In this document: positions 51,433 through 61,251 of the stretch, piece by piece
Layout of the letters: every line of letters begins with the position of its first letter
How positions within the stretch are numbered: position 1 is the first letter of the stretch
NCBI RefSeq assembly: GCF_900129575.1
Contig: NZ_FQWE01000002.1
Location: 310,001-374,000, forward strand
Length of the DNA stretch: 64,000 nucleotides
DNA from: Flavobacterium segetis
GTDB lineage: Bacteria; Bacteroidota; Bacteroidia; Flavobacteriales; Flavobacteriaceae
Reading direction: 5' to 3'
Made by a program: the position numbers and the translations under genes
The notes under the pieces: model-generated
Told to the model about the DNA's origin: nothing
Seen by the model: the letters and a program-made list of their open reading frames with translations, nothing else
The model's database searches: none

Positions 51433-54063
51433 ATGAAAAACTATAGTAAAAATATTTTTACCTCATTTTTACTCATTATTTCTTTTGTCATTACAGCTCA
51501 GAAATTACCATCAAATAAAGATAAAATATACTTTGAAGTTGATCGTTTTGTTGCAAATCCTAATCCATCAAATCTACTTAAATTAGAAAAATTTGATCGA
51601 GATATTACAACCGTTATTCGAAAATCAAATGATAAAAACGAACTACTGGCGCTTGTCATTTTAAATTGCAACAAAGGGTATTATGAGACCTTATTCAACA
51701 CAACAAGCAAAGCAATATCTAGCTACGAAAAAGCGTGGCAAACCTATCAAAAAAATCAACTTAAAAACTATGACATAATTGAGTTTTGCTTAATACCGTT
51801 AGGAAATTTATATGCAATTGTTGGTGATTTTGACAATGCAGAAAACACTATTAAACAGTATTACTACATCGCTACTGAAACTAAAAATCAGCAGCAGCAA
51901 TACGCTGCTGTTCTAAATTTATCAAACGTGTATCAAAATACCGGAAGAATAAACGAGGCGATTGATTTATTAGAGAAAACCATTAAATCACAAAAATTAA
52001 CAAACCTTCAAAAGGGAAATTTATACAATAATTTAGGTTCTAATTATTTTCTTCATACCACACCCAACAAAATGATTCCTAATGCTTTTGAAAATGCTGA
52101 AAAAGCTTATTTAAAAGCTGTCCTTTTATTAGTACAAGATAATACACAAAGCGAAGCCTTAGCCAATACATATCGCAATTTATCAAAATTAAAACTCGAG
52201 AAAAATGAAACAGAGCTCGCTTTACAGTATTTTGAAAAAGCTAAAAGTGAGTTTAGAAAGACAAGCAAGAAAAACTCACGAACTAAAGCACAATTTAATT
52301 TTGATGAAGCTATTATTCTTTTTAAGAAAGAAAATTTTGAAGAAGCTACAACTTTAATTAAAGAAATTTTCCTACTATTAATTCCATCCTACTCTAACGA
52401 AATAACACTCTTACCAAGTGAAAAATCACTCTACGCTGAAACCCTTTTACTGGACGCAATCGATTTACAAGCGGCAATTTATAAAGCGCAGAACAAACCC
52501 CAAAAGGCAATAGAAAGCTATAAACTTTCTTTTTTCATCGAAGATATATTTCAATCTTCACTACTATCTGAAAATTCGAAGATTATAAACCAAATCAGAA
52601 ATCGAAATCGCACCGAAAAATGTATCGCTATTTATGAGGATTTATATAAAAAAGATAAAAATACCGCCCATTTAGAAAATGCTTTTTTACTATCTGAACA
52701 GACAAAGTCAGCAGTTTTAAAGCAAGGTTTAATTCAATCGAAAAAACAATCTAGAATTGAAAAGCAGATTTTAACTCAGCTACAAAATGAAAATATTATA
52801 ATTTTAAAAGAGCAACAAAAAGGTGAATTAGCAAGTATCAACAAAATTAACGAAGCTATAAGCAAGCAAAATGAATTGATGTTGCAACTTAAGCAAATCG
52901 ACATAAAAACACCAAGTAAATCAATACAAAACATCAACTTAAATGACTTGTATAATAAACTTAAGGAAGACAATGCTGTACTGATTCAATATTTTTCAGG
53001 CGTAGAAAAAATGTACTCTTTTACCATTATGGATAAAAAAATATACTTAAATTCTTTCCGCAATAATTCATACAATTCGGCAAAAATTATACAATTTTTA
53101 GATTTTTTTAATGATGCGAATAGCATTGCAAATTCGCCAAAAGAATACAATCAGCGTAGTACTATAGCGTATCAATTACTAAGTCTTCCCAAGAGTAAAT
53201 CTCATAAAAACCTAATAGTTATTCCAGACGGTTTATTGAATTTTTTACCATTTGAAGCCCTGATTACGAAAGCAAGCGCTACCACGAATTTTGCCAAAAT
53301 GAATTATTTTTTGAATGATTTTAATGTTGGCTATCAAAATTCCGCTCATTTCTATATGTCTAGCAAAGAGAGCAAAAAACAGCCTGAACAAACAGTTTTA
53401 GGTATGTTTCCTATTTTTGAAAACACTACTTACGCGTTGAATTTTTCTAAAGAGGAACTACAATCCATTCGAGAAAAATTTAAAGGAAACTATTTTGAAA
53501 ATACGAATGCGACTTTTGAAAATTTTAAGAAAAACGCCAATAAATATTCTATTCTGCATCTTTCCACTCATGCCTCTTCAGGAGATATCCAAACGCCAGC
53601 AAGTATTAGATTTTATGATCAGGAAATTCTATATACTGAATTGTATAACTTGAACATTCATCCTGAGTTAGTGGTTCTGAGTGCTTGCGAAACTGGTATT
53701 GGTAAACTCTTTAAATCAGAAGGAGCCATGAGTATTGCAAGAGGATTTCAATTTGCAGGAGCACAAAACTTACTGTTTTCATTGTGGAAAGTGAACGATT
53801 ATACCACATCAATATTTATGGATTTATTTTACACCAACATTAAAAAAAATCAATCCTATCTTGAAGCTAATGCAAATGCAAAGCGAGATTATTTAAAAAG
53901 CGCAACGGTTTCAAATGCTAAGAAATCTCCCTATTATTGGAGTGCTTTTGTATATTATGGAAGTGTTGAAAAGGAAAAAATTTCTCCAAATTATATCTAT
54001 TATTCCACGGGATTATTAATGCTTATTAGCTTATTTTTGATTTATATAAGAACTAGAAAATGA
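51433..54063 (+). CDS. TPR-CHAT caspase-like protease, membrane-anchored
   Basis: 876 residues from MKNYSKNIFTSFLLIISFVI (signal or anchor). About residues 60-440 carry TPR-like repeats (YAIVGDFDNAENTIKQYYYI; YAAVLNLSNVYQNTGRINEA; ANTYRNLSKLKLEKNETELA). A coiled-coil segment precedes the CHAT domain (about 560-840). The catalytic pair is His in ILHLSTHASSG and Cys in LVVLSACETGIGKLFKSEG, followed by AMSIARGFQFAGAQNLLFSL. A C-terminal helix (YYSTGLLMLISLFLIYIR) anchors it. Separin-like cysteine protease, plausibly activated via its TPRs. Its stop overlaps the ATG of the aspartic protease gene by 4 nt. Earlier start codons at 51343 and 51370 overlap the previous gene and lack a signal peptide. 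Confidence 0.88.
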   Translation: MKNYSKNIFTSFLLIISFVITAQKLPSNKDKIYFEVDRFVANPNPSNLLKLEKFDRDITTVIRKSNDKNELLALVILNCNKGYYETLFNTTSKAISSYEKAWQTYQKNQLKNYDIIEFCLIPLGNLYAIVGDFDNAENTIKQYYYIATETKNQQQQYAAVLNLSNVYQNTGRINEAIDLLEKTIKSQKLTNLQKGNLYNNLGSNYFLHTTPNKMIPNAFENAEKAYLKAVLLLVQDNTQSEALANTYRNLSKLKLEKNETELALQYFEKAKSEFRKTSKKNSRTKAQFNFDEAIILFKKENFEEATTLIKEIFLLLIPSYSNEITLLPSEKSLYAETLLLDAIDLQAAIYKAQNKPQKAIESYKLSFFIEDIFQSSLLSENSKIINQIRNRNRTEKCIAIYEDLYKKDKNTAHLENAFLLSEQTKSAVLKQGLIQSKKQSRIEKQILTQLQNENIIILKEQQKGELASINKINEAISKQNELMLQLKQIDIKTPSKSIQNINLNDLYNKLKEDNAVLIQYFSGVEKMYSFTIMDKKIYLNSFRNNSYNSAKIIQFLDFFNDANSIANSPKEYNQRSTIAYQLLSLPKSKSHKNLIVIPDGLLNFLPFEALITKASATTNFAKMNYFLNDFNVGYQNSAHFYMSSKESKKQPEQTVLGMFPIFENTTYALNFSKEELQSIREKFKGNYFENTNATFENFKKNANKYSILHLSTHASSGDIQTPASIRFYDQEILYTELYNLNIHPELVVLSACETGIGKLFKSEGAMSIARGFQFAGAQNLLFSLWKVNDYTTSIFMDLFYTNIKKNQSYLEANANAKRDYLKSATVSNAKKSPYYWSAFVYYGSVEKEKISPNYIYYSTGLLMLISLFLIYIRTRK

Positions 54064-54500
54064 AAACCCTTCCTGACTTCCTGAAAAAGGGAAATTACAA
54101 AAAAATAAGATTTAAAGTTTCTAAAACCCAGCATTTACTTATTAAAGTAAGTATTAATGGTGTTAAAGGGAATTTTATTTTAGACACTGGCGCATCTAAT
54201 AGTTGTGTAGGATTTGAAAGTATTTCGCTGTTTTTATTAAATGCTAAAAGCTCAAAAACTAAAGCTTCTGGTGCCGGTGCAACAGGAATGCTGACTCAAA
54301 CTTCAGATGGGAATTACCTTCAATTAGGCAGCTGGAAAGATTCAGAATTTGAATTAGTCATATTTGATTTATCCCATATTAACGAGGCGTTAGTGCAGCA
54401 CAAAGCCAAACCAGTTCACGGGATTATCGGTGCCGATATTTTGATGAAAGGAAAGGCCATTATTGATTATTACAATCATTGCCTATATTTATTAAAGTGA
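54060..54500 (+). CDS. Retropepsin-like aspartic protease
   Basis: 146 residues. Single-domain clan AA protease: VKGNFILDTGASNSCVGFES carries the catalytic Asp in DTGAS, and VHGIIGADILMKGKAIIDYY matches the hydrophobic-Gly motif with second-domain geometry (active as a homodimer). No signal peptide is evident, so it may be cytoplasmic. The ATG overlaps the CHAT stop (ATGA), giving strong translational coupling. The two proteases probably act in one pathway. A bidirectional terminator follows. Confidence 0.88.
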   Translation: MKTLPDFLKKGNYKKIRFKVSKTQHLLIKVSINGVKGNFILDTGASNSCVGFESISLFLLNAKSSKTKASGAGATGMLTQTSDGNYLQLGSWKDSEFELVIFDLSHINEALVQHKAKPVHGIIGADILMKGKAIIDYYNHCLYLLK

Positions 54501-54517
54501 TAAATTTAGCAACAAAA

Positions 54518-54550
54518 AAATCCCATTTAACTAATTGTCAAATGGGATTT
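54518..54550. terminator. Bidirectional terminator between the protease pair and sucB
   Basis: AAATCCCATTT and AAATGGGATTT form a perfect 11-bp stem around an 11-nt loop. Leftward it is followed by TTTTTTTG, and rightward by ATATTTTG. Confidence 0.88.
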
Positions 54551-54570
54551 ATATTTTGAAACTTTATTTC

Positions 54571-55806
54571 TTACAATTCAAATGCCTTTTTAGGATTGTT
54601 ATCTAATAATAATTCCATTGGATTTTCTAATGCTTCTTTCACCGCTACTAAGAAACCAACAGACTCACGACCATCAATAATTCTGTGGTCATAAGAAAGT
54701 GCTACGTACATCATAGGATGAATTTCTACTTTACCATTTACAGCAATAGGACGCTCAATAATGTTGTGCATTCCCAAGATTCCTGATTGTGGAGGATTAA
54801 TAATAGGTGTAGATAACATTGAACCAAATACACCACCGTTAGTGATGGTAAAAGTTCCACCTGTCATATCATCAACAGTTATTTGTCCGTCACGTGCTTT
54901 TATTGCTAATCTTTTGATATCAGCTTCAACACCACGGAACGTTAAATTCTCGGCATTACGAACTACAGGAACCATAAGTCCTTTTGGTCCTGAAACCGCA
55001 ATTGAAATATCGCAAAAATCAAAAGCAATCTTATGATCGCCATCCATCATTGAGTTTACATCTGGATACAATTGTAAAGCTCTTGTAACAGCCTTGGTAA
55101 AGAAAGACATATACCCCAAACCTACTCCGTTATGTCTTGCTTTAAACGCATCTTTATATTCATTACGAATCATATTGATTGGCGTCATGTTTACTTCATT
55201 AAAAGTAGTTAACATTGCTGTTTCGTTTTTAGCAGCCACTAATCTTTCGGCTACTTTACGACGTAACATTGACAATTTCGTTCTTTCAGATCCACGAGAT
55301 CCACCTGTAGGAGTCCCCATTGAAGGGACAGCATTCACTGCATCTTCTTTAGTAATTCTTCCTGCCTTTCCAGTTCCTGAAATAGAAGTTGGTGCAATAT
55401 TTTTCTCGTCTAATATTTTTCTTGCCGCAGGAGATGGAGTCCCCGAAGCATAAGTTGTTGCTGGCGCTGGAGCCGCTTTTGGCGCTTCAGCTTTAACCTC
55501 AACTTTCTCTTCTACTTTTGCTGTTTCTGCCGCTTTATCAGCTGCGGGTGCATCACCCGATGGTTTTGCTCCATCGGTATCAATATGACAAACCACTGCT
55601 CCTACTGCCACAGCATCGCCTTCCTCTGCTTTTAATGTAATGATTCCACTAGCTTCAGCTGGCAATTCAAGTGTAGCTTTGTCTGAATCAACCTCAGCAA
55701 TCGCTTGGTCTTTCTCTACATAATCTCCATCTTTTACTAACCAAGTTGCAATTTCAACTTCTTTGATTGATTCCCCTGGTGATGGGACTTTCATTTCTAA
55801 AATCAT
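54571..55806 (-). CDS. sucB: 2-oxoglutarate dehydrogenase E2, dihydrolipoyl succinyltransferase
   Basis: 411 residues. The lipoyl domain (1-80) has the lipoylation Lys in [17 protein letters not shown]. An Ala/Pro/Glu linker, then the E3/E1-binding domain ([20 protein letters not shown], about 122-160), then the catalytic domain. The HxxxDG motif is [19 protein letters not shown]. It transfers succinyl to CoA in the TCA cycle. In most relatives it directly follows sucA. Here two small genes of the DUF2442 and DUF4160 families lie between them. Confidence 0.97.
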   Translation of the reverse strand: MILEMKVPSPGESIKEVEIATWLVKDGDYVEKDQAIAEVDSDKATLELPAEASGIITLKAEEGDAVAVGAVVCHIDTDGAKPSGDAPAADKAAETAKVEEKVEVKAEAPKAAPAPATTYASGTPSPAARKILDEKNIAPTSISGTGKAGRITKEDAVNAVPSMGTPTGGSRGSERTKLSMLRRKVAERLVAAKNETAMLTTFNEVNMTPINMIRNEYKDAFKARHNGVGLGYMSFFTKAVTRALQLYPDVNSMMDGDHKIAFDFCDISIAVSGPKGLMVPVVRNAENLTFRGVEADIKRLAIKARDGQITVDDMTGGTFTITNGGVFGSMLSTPIINPPQSGILGMHNIIERPIAVNGKVEIHPMMYVALSYDHRIIDGRESVGFLVAVKEALENPMELLLDNNPKKAFEL

Positions 55807-55833
55807 GTTTTATAATTTTATTTGTGTGTTATT

Positions 55834-56070
55834 TTATTTTAATAAATTCTCAATCGAAACATCTTCGTCAATCTCTTCCCAATGAATGCCTTCTCCTTTG
55901 CCGATGAATCTCCATTTTTTAAGCTGCTCTTTCGTTGCTTTTCTCAACCTAGGAAACCATTCTAAAGGAACTGCGAGCTCACGACCATCTTCTAAGAAAA
56001 CAATCATTTTGTTTTCAGAAAAAACAATGTCTACTGCATTTTTTGATTTACTAATTACTGAAAAACTCAT
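55834..56070 (-). CDS. DUF2442 domain protein
   Basis: 78 residues. DUF2442 pattern: NAVDIVFSENKMIVFLEDGR, ELAVPLEWFPRLRKATKEQL and FIGKGEGIHWEEIDEDVSIE. These domains often pair with DUF4160 proteins in toxin-antitoxin-like units and also stand alone as HigA-type antitoxin fusions. It overlaps the DUF4160 gene by 20 nt, so the two are translationally coupled. It is probably the antitoxin-like partner (inference). Confidence 0.92.
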   Translation of the reverse strand: MSFSVISKSKNAVDIVFSENKMIVFLEDGRELAVPLEWFPRLRKATKEQLKKWRFIGKGEGIHWEEIDEDVSIENLLK

Positions 56071-56284
56071 CCCATCTTTGTATTAAAAGTTCTTGATTCA
56101 CTTCTACTAAATTACGCATTGTTTTTAATTGAGTAGAGTTAAATCCAGAAGATTTCACTAATTCTACATTTTCCAACTTAAATTTAGCCGTCTTTTCTGC
56201 TTTCTCAATAAGAATATGCTTTGGCATATGCTCATTGCTGTAAAAGAAAAATCGAAATCCATCAATCACTAATACCGTTGGCAT
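56051..56284 (-). CDS. DUF4160 domain protein
   Basis: 77 residues. DUF4160 pattern: MPTVLVIDGFRFFFYSNEHM, PKHILIEKAEKTAKFKLENV and VNQELLIQRWDEFFS. The DUF4160-DUF2442 order is a well-known pair and is regarded as a putative toxin-antitoxin module, though toxicity is not proven for most members. Its ATG overlaps the sucA stop by one base (TAATG), which puts the pair inside the sucA-sucB transcript. Confidence 0.92.
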   Translation of the reverse strand: MPTVLVIDGFRFFFYSNEHMPKHILIEKAEKTAKFKLENVELVKSSGFNSTQLKTMRNLVEVNQELLIQRWDEFFSN

Positions 56285-59058
56285 TATCTAAATAAATTTT
56301 TATCAAATACCATTCGAATCGCATCAGCATGACGACGCTTAGCTCTTGTATAACTTCCTGCTGCTGGCGCTGCATAAGCTTTTAACGAAGCTAATCGCCA
56401 TTTGACTAAATCAAAATTCATTAACATGAAGCTGTAAGCTCCCATATTTTTAGGCTCTTCTTGTGCCCAAACATAATCATCAGCGTTTGGATATCTTGCA
56501 ATAATCTCTTTTAACTGCTCTACTGGCAACGGAAATAATTGCTCGATTCGCACTACAGCAACATCAGTTCGACCATTAAGTTCTCTCTCAGCAGTAATGT
56601 CATAATAGAATTTACCAGTACAAAAAACCAGTGTTTTTACCTCCGTTTTGTTCACAGTTTCATCATCAAATGTTTCTTGAAAAGTTCCCTGTGTGAAATC
56701 TTCAATTGGCGAAACACATCTTGGATCACGCAATAAACTCTTTGGCGTAAACACCACAAGTGGTTTACGGAACGTAGTTTTCATTTGTCTTCTCAACAAG
56801 TGAAAAAAGTTGGCCGGCGTTGTACAATCAGCAATATACATATTATGCCTAGCACAAAGTTGTAAATACCTTTCCATCCTAGCTGACGAATGCTCTGCTC
56901 CTTGACCTTCATATCCATGAGGCAGCAATAAAACGATCCCATTCTGGTTGTTCCATTTATCCTCTGCACATGAAATATATTGATCTATCATTATTTGAGC
57001 TCCATTAGAGAAATCTCCAAATTGCGCTTCCCAAATGGTCAAGGCATTTGGATTTGCTAATGCATACCCATAATCAAAACCTAAAACTGCATACTCAGAT
57101 AACAAAGAATTATAAATATTAAATTTCCCCTTTTTACCTTCTAGTTTGTTTATTAGCGTAACTTCCTCCTCTGAATCTTCTACCTTTACAATAGCATGTC
57201 TGTGAGAAAAAGTTCCTCTCTCTACATCTTGTCCGGAAATACGAACATCGTATCCTTCCTGCAACAGTGACCCGTAGGCTAAATGCTCGGCCATTCCCCA
57301 ATCTAATGCATTATTTTCGAAAAACATAGTTTTTCTATCGTTGATTAGTTTTTGGATTTTATTGATGAATTTTTTATCTGAAGGCAAGTTACAAACTGCA
57401 TTTGCAACATCAGTTAGACCATCTTTTGTATATGAGGTATCTACTTTTTCAAGCATTTTATCATTCGAAACTCGTGCAAAACCCTGCCATTCATTTTGCA
57501 TAAATGGAGTTATAATGGTTAAATCTTTTTTACGAGATTCTTCAAGATTCACCTCTAACTTAGATTTGTACTCCTTCTCTAAACCTTTAATATATGTAGA
57601 GTCTATAACGCCCTCCGCAAGTAATTTATCAGTATAGATATCTCTTGGATTTTCATGCTTGGCAATCAATTTATAAAGCACAGGCTGAGTAAAACGTGGT
57701 TCATCACCTTCATTATGTCCGTATTTTCTGTATCCTAATAAATCTATAAATACATCACGTCCAAATTGCATTCTGAAATCTAAAGCAAATGACATCGCGT
57801 GTACCACAGCCTCCGCATCATCAGCATTTACGTGTAGTACTGGCGAAAGGGTAACTTTGGCAACATCAGTGCAATATTTAGAAGAGCGCGCATCCATATA
57901 ATTGGTGGTAAAACCAACTTGATTATTTATCACAATATGAATTGTTCCACCTGTTTTATATCCTTCAAGTTGCGCCATTTGCACAATTTCATATAAAATT
58001 CCTTGACCCGCAATTGCCGCATCACCATGTACAGCTATCGGTAGTACTTTTGAGAAATCATTAGGGAAATATTTATCTTGTTTTGCTCTTGTAATTCCTT
58101 CAATAACAGCACCTACAGTTTCCAAGTGCGAAGGATTTGGAGCCAAGTTAATATTGATTTTTTTGCCTGAGCTAGTAGTCTTATCGGCAGTAAGCCCTAA
58201 GTGGTATTTTACATCACCATCAAAATATTCCTGATCGTAATCTTTACCGTCAAATTCACCAAAAATATCTTGAGTTGATTTATTGAAAATATTAGCTAGA
58301 ACATTCAAACGGCCACGATGTGCCATTCCCATTACAAATTGCTCTACTCCTTTCTCAGCTGCTTTTTCTATTAAAGCGTCTAAAGCTGGAATAATTGATT
58401 CGCCACCTTCAAGAGAGAATCGTTTTTGTCCTACATATTTTGTGTGCAAAAAGTTTTCAAAAGAAACTGCCTGATTTAATTTATTGAGTATCGCTTTCTT
58501 TTCATCAGCAGAGAATCTAGGTTGATTATCATTGACTCCTAACTTATTCTGGATCCATTCAATTACTTCTGGATTACGAATATACATATATTCGACACCT
58601 ATATGCTGACAATATATATTATCTAAATGACTTAGAATTTCTTGAAGCGTACAAGGCTTTAAGTTCATTACTTTTGCCGCATCAAAAACCGTATTTAAGT
58701 CTGCTGTTGAAAGTCCAAAGTTTGTGATTTCAAGTGTAGGTGATGAGGCGCGTCTTTCTCTTACAGGATTTGTTTTAGTAAACAAATGACCACGAGTACG
58801 ATACCCATCGATTAATTTCAAAACATTAAATTCTTTTTGAAGTTTATCCGATACTAAACTACAATCCGTATTATTTGAAGCAAAATTAGCAATTTGCTCT
58901 ACTGGATTTTCGTCATTGTAAGTGGTCATTCCAAAGTCAAAACCTTGAAAAAAACTCCTCCAGCTTGGCTCAACGCTATCTGGATTCTCTAAGTATTGAT
59001 CATATAATTGAGCAAAAAATTCTGTGTGTGCTGCGTTTAAAAATGAAAACCTATCCAT
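56284..59058 (-). CDS. sucA: 2-oxoglutarate dehydrogenase E1 component
   Basis: 924 residues from MDRFSFLNAAHTEFFAQLYD. N-terminal E2-binding region followed by thiamine-pyrophosphate domains: FVMGMAHRGRLNVLANIF, PSHLETVGAVIEGITRAKQ, AVHGDAAIAGQGILYEIVQM, and VLLLPHGYEGQGAEHSSARM near residue 720. Decarboxylates 2-oxoglutarate in the TCA cycle. The frame extends 25 codons to 59133, but a TACTTTTG -7 box at 59099-59106 lies within that extension, so the ATG at 59058 is used. Confidence 0.97.
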   Translation of the reverse strand: MDRFSFLNAAHTEFFAQLYDQYLENPDSVEPSWRSFFQGFDFGMTTYNDENPVEQIANFASNNTDCSLVSDKLQKEFNVLKLIDGYRTRGHLFTKTNPVRERRASSPTLEITNFGLSTADLNTVFDAAKVMNLKPCTLQEILSHLDNIYCQHIGVEYMYIRNPEVIEWIQNKLGVNDNQPRFSADEKKAILNKLNQAVSFENFLHTKYVGQKRFSLEGGESIIPALDALIEKAAEKGVEQFVMGMAHRGRLNVLANIFNKSTQDIFGEFDGKDYDQEYFDGDVKYHLGLTADKTTSSGKKININLAPNPSHLETVGAVIEGITRAKQDKYFPNDFSKVLPIAVHGDAAIAGQGILYEIVQMAQLEGYKTGGTIHIVINNQVGFTTNYMDARSSKYCTDVAKVTLSPVLHVNADDAEAVVHAMSFALDFRMQFGRDVFIDLLGYRKYGHNEGDEPRFTQPVLYKLIAKHENPRDIYTDKLLAEGVIDSTYIKGLEKEYKSKLEVNLEESRKKDLTIITPFMQNEWQGFARVSNDKMLEKVDTSYTKDGLTDVANAVCNLPSDKKFINKIQKLINDRKTMFFENNALDWGMAEHLAYGSLLQEGYDVRISGQDVERGTFSHRHAIVKVEDSEEEVTLINKLEGKKGKFNIYNSLLSEYAVLGFDYGYALANPNALTIWEAQFGDFSNGAQIMIDQYISCAEDKWNNQNGIVLLLPHGYEGQGAEHSSARMERYLQLCARHNMYIADCTTPANFFHLLRRQMKTTFRKPLVVFTPKSLLRDPRCVSPIEDFTQGTFQETFDDETVNKTEVKTLVFCTGKFYYDITAERELNGRTDVAVVRIEQLFPLPVEQLKEIIARYPNADDYVWAQEEPKNMGAYSFMLMNFDLVKWRLASLKAYAAPAAGSYTRAKRRHADAIRMVFDKNLFR

Positions 59059-59177
59059 AATATTTAGTGAATATACTTTTTTTGTTAAAATAGTTTGGCA
59101 AAAGTACAATAATACAATAAATTTATACTTCAATTTAAGATACTTTTACCTTCAATATTGTTAAAAATCTAAATACC

Positions 59178-59720
59178 ATGAGAAACTACAAGCATTTAAG
59201 AGTGTCCCCAACTTATTTCATAGTGATAAGCTTATTTTATTCTACTTGCTTATTTGCACAGCAAAATAATAAGCAGGCAAATTCACAAAACGATTTCTGG
59301 GAAAAAGTACAATTTGGAGGCGGAATTGGATTAGGTTTCGGCTCTGGATACACTGACATTTCACTAGCTCCTAGCGCAATATATAATTTCAATCAATATG
59401 TTGCATTAGGATTAGGTGCTCAGTATAAATATTTGAAGCAAAAAGATTTTTATGCCTCCCATTTATATGGAGCAAGCATCATTGGTTTGCTGAATCCTAT
59501 ACAAGAAATCCAAATTTCAGCTGAGTTAGAGCAGTTAAGAGTCAATGTTAATTTAGATGGGACTAGGAGCAATTCCCAAAACTTCTGGAATACAGCGCTT
59601 TTCATTGGCGCAGGATATCGATCAGGATATGCCACTGTTGGGGCTCGCTACAATATTTTGAGTGATAGAAATAGTATTTACGGGAGTGCATTCATGCCTT
59701 TTGTAAGAGTTTATTTTTAG
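59178..59720 (+). CDS. Small outer-membrane beta-barrel protein
   Basis: 180 residues. Signal peptide ending near STCLFAQQN. The mature part is a predicted eight-strand barrel: DFWEKVQFGGGIGLGFGSGY, TDISLAPSAIYNFNQYVALG, ISAELEQLRVNVNLDGTR and MPFVRVYF at the end. Relatives are sometimes labelled alpha-ketoglutarate decarboxylase in databases, an error that comes from the divergent neighbour sucA; nothing in the sequence is an enzyme. Function unknown. Promoter not clear. Confidence 0.82.
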   Translation: MRNYKHLRVSPTYFIVISLFYSTCLFAQQNNKQANSQNDFWEKVQFGGGIGLGFGSGYTDISLAPSAIYNFNQYVALGLGAQYKYLKQKDFYASHLYGASIIGLLNPIQEIQISAELEQLRVNVNLDGTRSNSQNFWNTALFIGAGYRSGYATVGARYNILSDRNSIYGSAFMPFVRVYF

Positions 59721-59767
59721 AAAATTGTTATGTTATCTAATAAGCATCGTTCTTCTTAGTAAAATTT

Positions 59768-60121
59768 CTATTTGTATTTATTTCTAAACCAAACTTTTTG
59801 CCATTCTCTTTTTAAGATTAAAAAAGCAACTTGTTCCGCAAGAATAATTAAATCCGAGCCATCTAGTTTTTTTATTTCTTCTTCAGACACGTCAATTATG
59901 TAGAGCAAATTAAGATACTCAGCAAATTTGTATTGAATGAGACGGTACACTTTTTCATGCAATTGACTTTTAAGTTCATTTGGAGTAATAGTTAATACTA
60001 AATCAATAGACTCATTAGCCAAATTAAAATCTTTGTTCAATTGTTCAACTAATTTAAGATATAAACTTTCTTTTTCAGCCTCTGATAAAAGTAAATCAGT
60101 GTTGATAGGAGCTAAATACAT
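59768..60121 (-). CDS. Conserved hypothetical protein
   Basis: 117 residues, mostly helical and charged: DLLLSEAEKESLYLKLVEQL, LVLTITPNELKSQLHEKVYR and LDGSDLIILAEQVAFLILKR. No signal peptide or membrane segment. I do not recognise a family. It follows the polyprenyl synthase gene by 26 nt on the same strand and is probably co-transcribed; a small partner of that enzyme would be a guess. Confidence 0.75.
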   Translation of the reverse strand: MYLAPINTDLLLSEAEKESLYLKLVEQLNKDFNLANESIDLVLTITPNELKSQLHEKVYRLIQYKFAEYLNLLYIIDVSEEEIKKLDGSDLIILAEQVAFLILKREWQKVWFRNKYK

Positions 60122-60147
60122 GATATTTTAAATTTCAGATTTACACA

Positions 60148-61122
60148 TTACACTTTTCTTCCCATCAATCTTTCACCAAAATCTTTTAGAATTTCCTTCT
60201 TTTCATCACTAATATTTATTTTTTCTAAGGTTTGAAAAGCCTTAAAAGTAAAATCGTGAATCGCGTCTTGCGTAGCTTTAGAAGCACCTGAACTATTAAA
60301 TAGTGCTTTCACAATTTCAATTTTCTCTGAACTATCCTCAGGATGTATAGAAAATAAACGATTTAATTCTATTGCATCATCAGGATTTGAGAAAGCCATT
60401 GCTTTAAGATATAGATAGGTTTTTTTGTTTTCTATTATGTCGCCGCCAACTTGCTTCCCGAAGGTTTCAGGATTTCCAAAAGCATCTAAATAATCATCTT
60501 GTAATTGAAAAGCTAAACCTAAATTGAGTCCAAAATCATAAATTAAATTGGCATCTTCTATAGAAGTTCCGGCAATAATTGCACCCATTTTCATGGCTGC
60601 GGCAACAAGAACGGCAGTTTTGTACTGAATCATTTTTAAATATTCAGCAATAGTGACGTCATCTCTTTGTTCAAAATCCACATCCCATTGTTGACCCTCA
60701 CACACTTCAAGTGCTGTTTTGCTAAATAATTTTGCCAAGTCTCTAAAAACAGCAGGCTCATATTGCTCAAAATATTGATATGCTAGAATTAGCATTGCAT
60801 CACCAGATAAAATTCCTGTGTTCAAATCCCATTTTTCATGAACCGTAGCATTTCCTCTGCGCAATGGCGCATCATCCATAATATCATCGTGAACAAGCGA
60901 GAAATTATGAAAAACCTCGATAGCAAGTGCAGCAGGAAGTGCCTTTTTATAGTCAGCATTAAAAATTTCAGCGGTCATTAAAGTAAGCACAGGACGAATT
61001 CTTTTACCACCAAGATCTAAAATGTAATGAATAGGCTCGTATAAATTACGTGGTTCCTTAGTTTCATATTGCGATTGCAAATAGTCCGAAAGAAAATTTT
61101 GATATTGATAAATGCTATGCAT
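60148..61122 (-). CDS. Polyprenyl synthetase family protein
   Basis: 324 residues. The trans-isoprenyl diphosphate synthase motifs are present: first Asp-rich motif FSLVHDDIMDDAPLRRGNAT, second in LAFQLQDDYLDAFG, and YILDLGGKRIRPVLTLMTAE. It builds C15-C40 prenyl diphosphates; chain length (geranylgeranyl or longer, such as for menaquinone) cannot be told. Two residues before the first motif are small/aromatic-poor, but this was not modelled. No promoter was identified. Confidence 0.9.
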   Translation of the reverse strand: MHSIYQYQNFLSDYLQSQYETKEPRNLYEPIHYILDLGGKRIRPVLTLMTAEIFNADYKKALPAALAIEVFHNFSLVHDDIMDDAPLRRGNATVHEKWDLNTGILSGDAMLILAYQYFEQYEPAVFRDLAKLFSKTALEVCEGQQWDVDFEQRDDVTIAEYLKMIQYKTAVLVAAAMKMGAIIAGTSIEDANLIYDFGLNLGLAFQLQDDYLDAFGNPETFGKQVGGDIIENKKTYLYLKAMAFSNPDDAIELNRLFSIHPEDSSEKIEIVKALFNSSGASKATQDAIHDFTFKAFQTLEKINISDEKKEILKDFGERLMGRKV

Positions 61123-61251
61123 TGCGGTTTTGTTTAATGTTAAAACTCAAAAAAAGTTAAAAAAAAGTTGCTTTTAACTTATTCATTGCAAAGAAACTCA
61201 ATAAACTTAAAATTCAAACTTTTACAAATGTTAAAAAAAAGCAAATACATT

